This document shows positions 1 through 4,763 of a DNA stretch of 7,816 nucleotides, piece by piece; position 1 is the stretch's first letter, and each line of letters starts with the position of its first letter. This stretch comes from Cypionkella sp. (GTDB lineage: Bacteria; Pseudomonadota; Alphaproteobacteria; Rhodobacterales; Rhodobacteraceae): positions 1 through 7,816 of the forward strand of contig JAGPBG010000091.1 of the NCBI GenBank assembly GCA_018063485.1, read 5' to 3'. The position numbers and the translations under genes were made by a program. The notes under the pieces are model-generated. The model saw nothing but the letters and a program-made list of their open reading frames with translations. It was not told the origin of the DNA and did not search any database.

Positions 1-1
1 T

Positions 2-136
2 CAGGAAATCAACCGCTATGCGGATAGTGAGTTCCGCTATGCCGACAAGTCGGATGAAGTTGCGATTGAGGGTATGGTGCGGGAGTATCAGCGGCAGGAA
101 GAGGCGAAGCGGCGGTATCTGGAGGGGAAGGGGTGA
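2..136 (+). CDS. C-terminal end of an unrecognised protein (5' truncated by window)
   Basis: An open frame runs in from the window edge and ends at TGA 134-136. The visible 44 residues begin QEINRYADSEFRYADKSDEV and end in a strongly charged, probably helical tail (REYQRQEEAKRRYLEGKG). I do not recognise the family from this fragment. The frame has no start inside the window that would make a sensible gene, and its codons look like those of the neighbouring genes, so it is best read as the 3' end of a gene starting upstream. It lies on the same strand as the DUF559-DUF6638-DUF1523 genes and may be the upstream member of that unit, with the repeat element and DUF559 gene placed between it and DUF6638. 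The frame itself is fairly secure; the function is unknown. Confidence 0.6.
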   Translation, partial: QEINRYADSEFRYADKSDEVAIEGMVREYQRQEEAKRRYLEGKG

Positions 137-151
137 TGGAAGTGGCCACTA

Positions 152-260
152 TCCCCCACCCCATCCCTCCCCACAAGGGGGAGGGGGTCGTTTGGGGGCT
201 ATGTAGGGCATGGCGACAGGCGCCTCCCCTCCCCCTTGTGGGGAGGGGTTGGGGGTGGGG
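152..260. repeat. Paired palindromic repeat element (inverted G-rich/C-rich arms)
   Basis: Two arms, about 153-187 and 224-260, are near-perfect reverse complements of each other. Each arm is itself palindromic: CTCCCC (167-172) faces GGGGAG (178-183) across a short ACAAG loop, and the right arm holds the matching hairpin at 229-245 around TTGT. About 36 bases separate the arms. Repeats of this type, whose translations read like 'NPSPQGGG' or 'CGEGLGVG', are dispersed in many alphaproteobacterial genomes (general knowledge, not searched here). The two arms could form two small hairpins or one long stem. The right arm ends 3 bases before the preferred start codon of the DUF559 gene. Possible roles are a REP-like dispersed element, a transcription attenuator or an mRNA-stabilising structure; the sequence does not distinguish these. 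Confidence 0.85.
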
Positions 261-263
261 TCG

Positions 264-647
264 ATGAGCGGGATTACACCGCATATCCGTTTGCGGGCGC
301 GCGAATTGCGGCTTGCGATGACGCCGCAGGAACGCAAACTTTGGGGCAAGTTGCGAGAGGTGAACCGCATGCTTGGCACGCATTTTCGCAGGCAGGCACC
401 GGTGGGGCGATTTATTGCGGATTTCGTGGATTTTGGTCGAAAGCTGGTGATCGAAGTCGATGGTGGCGGGCATGGCGGTGAGGCGGATATGGCGCGGGAT
501 GCTTGGTTGCGGGGTGAGGGGTTTGCTGTGATGCGGTTTTGGAATTCCGAGGTGGACGGCAATTTGGACGGGGTGATGCAAGGGATTTTGGATGCGCTTG
601 AGGTGGAACCGCCGCGCCGTTCAGGGGAGGGGAGGTTCTGCACATGA
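264..647 (+). CDS. DUF559 domain-containing protein (Vsr/PD-(D/E)XK-like nuclease fold)
   Basis: A 127-residue protein that matches the DUF559 pattern along nearly its whole length. It has an N-terminal helix with the LR..MTPQERKLWGKLR motif (about residues 16-31), then FRRQAPVGRFIADFV (41-55), then the core VIEVDGG...H (62-70), and near the end RFWNSEV followed by a helix with NLDGVMQGI. Asp53, Glu64 and Asp66 are the likely metal-binding/catalytic acids of a very-short-patch-repair-like endonuclease fold. DUF559 proteins are related by fold to Vsr and restriction endonucleases, but their cellular role is not established. The length suits a single-domain member. I chose ATG 264 because similarity to the family begins just after it. 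The in-frame ATG 210 would add 18 residues (MATGASPPPCGEGLGVGS) read straight from the repeat. The stop codon overlaps the start of the DUF6638 gene (ATGA), suggesting translational coupling. Confidence 0.85.
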   Translation: MSGITPHIRLRARELRLAMTPQERKLWGKLREVNRMLGTHFRRQAPVGRFIADFVDFGRKLVIEVDGGGHGGEADMARDAWLRGEGFAVMRFWNSEVDGNLDGVMQGILDALEVEPPRRSGEGRFCT

Positions 648-2005
648 AACGCCTCATCCAAAAAGGGCTGATGTTTGGCAACCTGATCGAGGTGGCCTCG
701 CCGCAATTGGTCGAGCGGTATAATCGGGCGTTAAAGGCTCTGACCGGGAAAGAGACGGGGCTTAGGGATTTTCATATTGATATCTCGGGTTATTCGCCCG
801 AGATTGGTGATGAGTTGGGGGATGAATTGTATCTGAACCCCAATGGCTGCAACCGGCAGTTCATTTTGCTTACCACCAGCCAAAAAGCAGCACCGCTGTT
901 GAACATCAAATTTTCAACCTCGCGCGGGATATTGGACCAGTTCATCGCCGCCAATGAAAGCCAGCTTTTCGCCCTTACCGCGCGCGATGCGGTGGTGGGA
1001 GAGTTGCAAAACTCGGTCTATGAAGTGTCAACTCCGGCGAAGCTGTTCGACATTCGCCGGGTGACGGTGGAGGCCGATACGATTGGGCGGCATGTGGCGG
1101 ATGCGACCAAACTGGCCAAGCTGATCGACCGCTTTCGTGGCGAGCCCGATGGCTGGCGCGATGATGTGCTGATTGCCGAGATGATCGAATTGGCCAGGAA
1201 AACCGGCGATGTGACGCGGGTGCCGATCAGCCTGCCGGCGATGAGCTTTGAGCAGGCGAATTTCTGGACTGCGCATTTTGGCGGGCTGTATATCTTTCGC
1301 GATGTGGCATTTCCGGGGGTGATTGCAACCAAAGCGCGGGTGGATTTGGGCAAGCTGCCGATTTCGCCGGTGCTGGACCTGACCCAGCGCAATGAGATTG
1401 CCGATTGGCTGGAGCGCAACGGTTTGGTGGAACCCATCGTGCAGGCGCGCGATATGGATTCGGCCGCCGTGCTGCGCCAGAAGATGGATTTCATTCTGGT
1501 TGAGGCGGCGGATGCGTTGAACCTTGATGTGGGCGACGCACGCCGAACCGAATTGCGCAAGATTGCGGTGAAACTGGGCAATGCCCTGCCTGATGAGTTC
1601 AAGGGCTTGGCGGCGCTGTTGGCTTGGGTCGAAAAGGCCGGGGATTGGCCGCGCATCACCTCTGAGCATCCGGCGTATTTCTATACGTTGCGGGCGGCGG
1701 CGGGACCAAACCGGGATTTGGTGAACATGCTGCTGAGCGAGTTGTCACCGATGGATGTGCGCCAGATGTATATCATGCATAAAGAACTGTTTTATGCCAG
1801 CTATGCCACATGGTCGGATCGCAAGCGGCAATATGTGGCGGATTTTCTGGAACGCGAATACAAGGTGGATGCGCAGGGCGCGCGGCGGGCGTTGTTTGGG
1901 CCAGAGCCTGCGATGGATCAGCGGGGCCGCGAAGAGCCCAAACCCGCGCGCGATATGGTACAGGTCGTAGGCCCCTGGGGTGCGGTACGGGAGGGACGCA
2001 ATTGA
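644..2005 (+). CDS. DUF6638 family protein (uncharacterised)
   Basis: A 453-residue protein beginning MKRLIQKGLMFGNLIEVASP. Its conserved-looking stretches (FHIDISGYSPEIGDELGDEL, LYLNPNGCNRQFILL, FSTSRGILDQFI, ESQLFALTARDAVVGEL, SFEQANFWTAHFGG, TSEHPAYFYTLRAA, VNMLLSELSPMDVRQMYI) match my recollection of a protein found mainly in Rhodobacterales and named DUF6638. I see no signal peptide, no clear membrane helix and no known catalytic motif, so a cytoplasmic location is likely. The last 30 or so residues are charged and variable, then end in the PWGAV segment. The start is well supported: a GGGGAGG ribosome site at 629-635 lies 8 bases before ATG 644. The gene overlaps the DUF559 stop upstream (ATGA) and the next gene's TTG start downstream (TTGA), so it sits inside a translationally coupled unit. 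The function is unknown; the family name is from memory. Confidence 0.8.
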   Translation: MKRLIQKGLMFGNLIEVASPQLVERYNRALKALTGKETGLRDFHIDISGYSPEIGDELGDELYLNPNGCNRQFILLTTSQKAAPLLNIKFSTSRGILDQFIAANESQLFALTARDAVVGELQNSVYEVSTPAKLFDIRRVTVEADTIGRHVADATKLAKLIDRFRGEPDGWRDDVLIAEMIELARKTGDVTRVPISLPAMSFEQANFWTAHFGGLYIFRDVAFPGVIATKARVDLGKLPISPVLDLTQRNEIADWLERNGLVEPIVQARDMDSAAVLRQKMDFILVEAADALNLDVGDARRTELRKIAVKLGNALPDEFKGLAALLAWVEKAGDWPRITSEHPAYFYTLRAAAGPNRDLVNMLLSELSPMDVRQMYIMHKELFYASYATWSDRKRQYVADFLEREYKVDAQGARRALFGPEPAMDQRGREEPKPARDMVQVVGPWGAVREGRN

Positions 2006-2268
2006 TTGCAATCATACGGCTGGCCGTGGTGGGATTCGTGATCCTGAGCGCGGTTTATTGGATCGTTTCGGTCTATTCGCGGTCTGTCCGGCGCGAGAGG
2101 TTGGAAAAAAGATATGATGCCGGGGGTATCGACGGCGAGCGCGATGCCTATATCGAAGCGGGGATGCAGGCCTATGAACACGGCTTGAGGCGGCGGTTGA
2201 TCTGGCTGGTTTATGTCATTCCGACGGTGGTGATTTCGGTCACGGTCTATCTGGTGAATTATCAATAG
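2002..2268 (+). CDS. Small two-helix membrane protein, uncharacterised
   Basis: An 88-residue protein read from TTG 2002, which overlaps the DUF6638 stop (TGA 2003-2005). The TTG start is favoured because a GGGAGGG ribosome site (1989-1995) lies 6 bases upstream and the translation then begins directly with a hydrophobic segment. A longer frame opens further upstream but would run out of frame through the DUF6638 coding region. Predicted helices lie at about residues 7-25 (LAVVGFVILSAVYWIVSVY) and 66-85 (LIWLVYVIPTVVISVTVYLV). They are joined by a charged loop containing RSVRRERLEKR at one end and RRR at the other. The positive-inside rule puts this loop in the cytoplasm and both termini outside. 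I recognise no enzymatic motif. Its fixed place between DUF6638 and DUF1523 suggests it works with them at the inner membrane, which is inference. Confidence 0.8.
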   Translation: MIAIIRLAVVGFVILSAVYWIVSVYSRSVRRERLEKRYDAGGIDGERDAYIEAGMQAYEHGLRRRLIWLVYVIPTVVISVTVYLVNYQ

Positions 2269-2271
2269 GAG
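2267..2271 (+). promoter_or_regulatory. Ribosome binding site of the DUF1523 gene
   Basis: AGGAG overlaps the TAG stop codon (2266-2268) of the small membrane protein gene and lies 9 bases before ATG 2281. It decides the start: the alternative in-frame TTG at 2275 would be only 3 bases from it. Confidence 0.75.
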
Positions 2272-2280
2272 CCTTTGGCA

Positions 2281-2961
2281 ATGTGGACCAAGGTAAAATG
2301 GACGCTGCGGATTCTGGCGTTGCTGGTGGTGGGGTTGTTCCTGCATTACACTTTGCCGCATCATGATATTGTGCGGATCACCAATACCTATAATCGTCTG
2401 ACCACGGTGGGCACAGAAAATGCCTGGGCCTATGCCTCGCCCGATACCGGCACGGCGGAAAGCACGATTACCCGCGATATTCGGTTCATTGAGGCGGTGT
2501 TTCCCGATGGGTCGGTGATCGTTTACCGCAATGAGGATACCGGCTGGGTCTGGCCACCCTATTTCAAATATGACAGTTCCAATTTGCAGGCCGAAGCGGG
2601 CAATCTGAAATCGATGGCTGCCGCCCCGAAATGGGTATTGGTGACGCATTACGGCTGGCGGTTCCCGTTCCTGTCGATCTATCCCAATGCGGTGACGATG
2701 AAGGAAGTGGCCAGCCCGGATATGCGGATCATCCCATGGGTGCCGATCGTGGTGCTGTTGGCTCTGGCGTTTCTGGTCATCATGGTGCGGCGGATGTGGG
2801 CGCAGTTTTGGGAGCGTTCGGTCGAGCCTGCGGTGGCGGATATGGAAGAGGCCTGGGATGCAGTTGATGCCAAGGCGGATGCGGCAAAGGATTCCGCCAA
2901 GGGGTTCTTTGGCAAGATCGGCGCGTGGTTTGGCACATGGCAATCGAAACCCCGAAAATAG
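2281..2961 (+). CDS. DUF1523 family membrane protein
   Basis: A 226-residue protein that I recognise as DUF1523, a family known mostly from Rhodobacterales, with no assigned function. It has an N-terminal membrane helix (about residues 9-25, LRILALLVVGLFLHYTL) followed by the typical PxHDIVRI segment (HHDIVRITNTYNRL). A middle domain of about 120 residues, probably periplasmic, carries the family stretches RNEDTGWVWPPYFKYDSSNL, NLQAEAGNL and THYGWRFPFLSIYPNAV. A second helix lies at about 153-169 (WVPIVVLLALAFLVIMV), followed by an Arg-rich anchor (RRMW) and a charged, Ala/Asp/Lys-rich cytoplasmic tail (MEEAWDAVDAKADAAKDSAK) that is probably helical. The start at ATG 2281 is set by the AGGAG at 2267-2271. 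The gene is last in the plus-strand unit and is followed by a likely terminator facing the GMC gene. Confidence 0.88.
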   Translation: MWTKVKWTLRILALLVVGLFLHYTLPHHDIVRITNTYNRLTTVGTENAWAYASPDTGTAESTITRDIRFIEAVFPDGSVIVYRNEDTGWVWPPYFKYDSSNLQAEAGNLKSMAAAPKWVLVTHYGWRFPFLSIYPNAVTMKEVASPDMRIIPWVPIVVLLALAFLVIMVRRMWAQFWERSVEPAVADMEEAWDAVDAKADAAKDSAKGFFGKIGAWFGTWQSKPRK

Positions 2962-3000
2962 GATGGCGGGGCTGGCCGGCCCTCCGGGGGGGATATTTTT
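2954..3000. terminator. Probable bidirectional terminator between DUF1523 and GMC oxidoreductase
   Basis: A GC-rich core lies between the convergent stop codons (2961 and 3014). GGGGCT (2968-2973) can pair with GGCCCT (2978-2983) around GGCC, with wobble pairs at both ends, and a further C-run/G-run follows at 2980-2992. A T-run (ATATTTTT, 2993-3000) follows on the plus strand. An A-rich stretch (GAAAATA, 2954-2960) precedes the core and would supply U residues to transcripts arriving on the minus strand. The stem is imperfect and the best fold is not obvious by eye, so confidence is moderate. Confidence 0.45.
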
Positions 3001-3013
3001 CAGACAGATGAAA

Positions 3014-4615
3014 TCAGTCGCGGGTGATCAGATCAGCCGCGCGTTCGGCGATCATGATGGTGGTGGCGTTGGTATTGCCACCGATCAGGCGCGGCATCAC
3101 TGAGGCATCGACCACCCGCAGGGCATCCAGCCCGTGAACGCGCAGGTCTGGTGCAGTGACGGCCATGGGATCCGTGCCCATGCGGCAGGTGCCGACGGGG
3201 TGGTAGATGGTATCGGCATGGGCGCGGATCGAGGATTCGAGGCCTTGGTCAGTGCCATCATGCGGATAGAGCCGTTTGCCGCGCCATGGGGTGAGCGCGG
3301 GGCTTTGCAGCATTTGCTCGGTCAGGCGCGCGCCACGCATCAGGGTTTGCAGATCGGCCGGGTCACTGAGATAGGCCGGATCAATGCGCGGCGGGGCTTT
3401 GGGGTTGGTGGAATTCAGGCCGACGCTGCCGCGTGATTTTGGGTGCAGCGCGCAGATATGGGCGGAGAAACCATCGGCCAGATGCAGTTTGCGCATATGT
3501 TGATCGACGATGCCGATGACGAAATGGATTTGCAGATCGGGTTTTGGTTGATCCGGGGTGGAGCGGAAGAAGGCGCCGCCCTCGGCCATCGGCGAGGCGA
3601 AAAGCCCTTCGCCGGTTTTGCGCCAATGCAGCGCCGCCTTGGCCAGTCGCATCAGGCCGCGCGGGTTCAGACCCACGGTATCGCGGCGCAGGCTTTGGTG
3701 GCTGATGGTGTAATCGAGATGGTCTTGCAGATTGGCGCCGACACCCGGCAGATCATGCAGGACCGGGATATTGTGGGCGCGCAGTTCCTGTTCCGGGCCG
3801 ATACCGGAGAGAAGGAGGAGTTGCGGCGAGCCGAAAGCGCCTTGGGCGATGATAACCTCGCGGCGCGCCCTGATATGCAGGGTTCTCAGCCCTTTGCTGG
3901 CGATGAAGCCGATGGCGCGTTTGCCATTCAGAGCAATTTTCTCGGCGCGGGTATGGGTTAGAACCGTGAGGTTAGGTCTGGCCATAGCAGGGTGAAGATA
4001 GGCGTTGGCGGCAGAGCAGCGTTCGCCTTTGCGGGGACCAGAGTGGAATTGGGTGACCTGGTAGAGTCCCGCGCCGTCTTGGCTCTCGCCGTTGAAATCG
4101 TGGTTTTCGGGGATTTGCAGATCGCCCATGGCATGAATGAAGGCGTGGGTGATTTGGCGGGGATATAGCTGATCGCCCACTTGCAGTGGGCCGGTTTGGG
4201 CGTGTAGCGGCGAGGGCGCGCGGGAATTGCCTTCGGATTTCAGGAAATAGGGCAGGACCGATTGCCAATCCCAACCCGTCGCGCCAAGGTCTGCCCATTC
4301 ATCGTAATCGGAGGGGTGGCCGCGCACATAGAGCATGGCGTTGATGGCGGAGGAGCCGCCCAAAGCGCGGCCCCGTGGCTGAAAGCCGCAGCGGTTCATC
4401 AGGCCGGGTTGCGGAATGGTGTGCAGCGCCCAGTTGTGGATGGGCGGGCGACCGGAAACGGTGGCGGCCACGAGGGCAGGGGCGCGGATGAAAATGCTGC
4501 GGCCCGCACCGCCGGCCTCGATCAGGCAAACGGTTCGGGTGGGGTCTTCGGACAGCCGCGCGGCAAGAGTTGAACCGGCCGAGCCGCCGCCGCAGATGAT
4601 ATAATCGAATTCCAT
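3014..4615 (-). CDS. GMC family FAD-dependent oxidoreductase (choline dehydrogenase-like)
   Basis: A 533-residue flavoprotein of the glucose-methanol-choline family. The FAD dinucleotide-binding motif GGGSAGSTLAARL is at residues 9-21 with the ribose-binding acid Glu33 (CLIEAGG). GMC signature 1 is present (GRALGGSSAINAMLYVRGHPSDYD region), as is signature 2 (GSPQLLLLSGIGPEQ). The catalytic pair is intact: His472 in YHPVGTCRMG and Asn516 in GGNTNATTIM, 44 residues apart as in choline oxidase. Length is normal for bacterial GMC dehydrogenases. ATG 4615 is chosen because MEFDYIICGGGSAG puts the FAD motif at the usual distance from the N-terminus; a TTG start at 4660 would add 15 atypical residues, and no strong ribosome site is seen for either. 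There is no signal peptide, so it is cytoplasmic or membrane-associated. It probably oxidises a primary alcohol, but the substrate cannot be read from sequence. BetA is possible but unsupported, as no betaine gene is nearby. It lies downstream of pheT on the same strand. Confidence 0.93.
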   Translation of the reverse strand: MEFDYIICGGGSAGSTLAARLSEDPTRTVCLIEAGGAGRSIFIRAPALVAATVSGRPPIHNWALHTIPQPGLMNRCGFQPRGRALGGSSAINAMLYVRGHPSDYDEWADLGATGWDWQSVLPYFLKSEGNSRAPSPLHAQTGPLQVGDQLYPRQITHAFIHAMGDLQIPENHDFNGESQDGAGLYQVTQFHSGPRKGERCSAANAYLHPAMARPNLTVLTHTRAEKIALNGKRAIGFIASKGLRTLHIRARREVIIAQGAFGSPQLLLLSGIGPEQELRAHNIPVLHDLPGVGANLQDHLDYTISHQSLRRDTVGLNPRGLMRLAKAALHWRKTGEGLFASPMAEGGAFFRSTPDQPKPDLQIHFVIGIVDQHMRKLHLADGFSAHICALHPKSRGSVGLNSTNPKAPPRIDPAYLSDPADLQTLMRGARLTEQMLQSPALTPWRGKRLYPHDGTDQGLESSIRAHADTIYHPVGTCRMGTDPMAVTAPDLRVHGLDALRVVDASVMPRLIGGNTNATTIMIAERAADLITRD

Positions 4616-4643
4616 GCCGCGAGAGTATGCGCGCCATCGAATT

Positions 4644-4660
4644 ACGCAAGTGTCACGCAA
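4644..4660 (-). promoter_or_regulatory. Direct repeat upstream of the GMC gene (possible operator)
   Basis: ACGCAA occurs at 4644-4649 and again at 4655-4660, an 11-bp period, 29-45 bases before the GMC start codon. On the minus strand it reads TTGCGT-N5-TTGCGT. Repeats spaced by about one helical turn suit a dimeric regulator, but six-base matches also arise by chance and I see no convincing promoter boxes around it. Confidence 0.2.
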
Positions 4661-4668
4661 CGTTAGCT

Positions 4669-4762
4669 GCGTTTGGCATTTACCTTGAATCGCATTTCGC
4701 TGCCTCTCCCTTTGGTCGAACGCGAAATACGATGGTTTCCAGAAAGATGAAATGCCAAACGC
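4669..4762. mobile_element. MITE-like 94-bp element with 13-bp terminal inverted repeats
   Basis: GCGTTTGGCATTT (4669-4681) and its exact reverse complement AAATGCCAAACGC (4750-4762) bound a short non-coding segment. A nested inverted pair lies inside: CGCATTTCGC (4691-4700) and GCGAAATACG (4722-4731), with one mismatch that would be a G-U pair in RNA from the minus strand. The sequence TTAGCT occurs directly before the left end (4663-4668) and one base beyond the right end (4764-4769), like a target-site duplication. The right copy contains the pheT stop codon. No transposase is encoded, so if mobile it would be moved in trans. It could instead be a structured 3' end of the pheT transcript; the two ideas do not exclude each other. 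Confidence 0.5.
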
Positions 4763-4763
4763 T

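Noticed and set aside
152..260. CRISPR array
   Set aside because: There are only two copies, in inverted orientation, each palindromic and G/C-run rich, with no regular spacer series and no cas gene.
9..706. Minus-strand frames across the repeat and DUF559 gene
   Set aside because: Their Pro/Gly-rich parts are direct translations of the palindromic repeat and the rest is antisense to DUF559.
1018..1669. Two overlapping minus-strand open frames inside DUF6638
   Set aside because: Both are antisense to clearly coding sequence, have no ribosome site and give unlikely compositions.
1918..2943. Long minus-strand open frame (341 codons) antisense to three plus-strand genes
   Set aside because: The translation is rich in His, Arg and Pro with no recognisable motif. 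The plus strand holds three genes with good ribosome sites, membrane helices and family matches, so this is a shadow frame of high-GC coding DNA.
3014..4615. Naming the GMC enzyme BetA (choline dehydrogenase)
   Set aside because: The family assignment is firm, but substrate cannot be read from the motifs and there are no betB, betI or choline transport genes in the window.
4664..4763. Factor-independent terminator for pheT
   Set aside because: The inverted repeats could fold at the 3' end of the pheT transcript, but no T-run follows on the minus strand and the arms are far apart, so an insertion element or other structure fits better.
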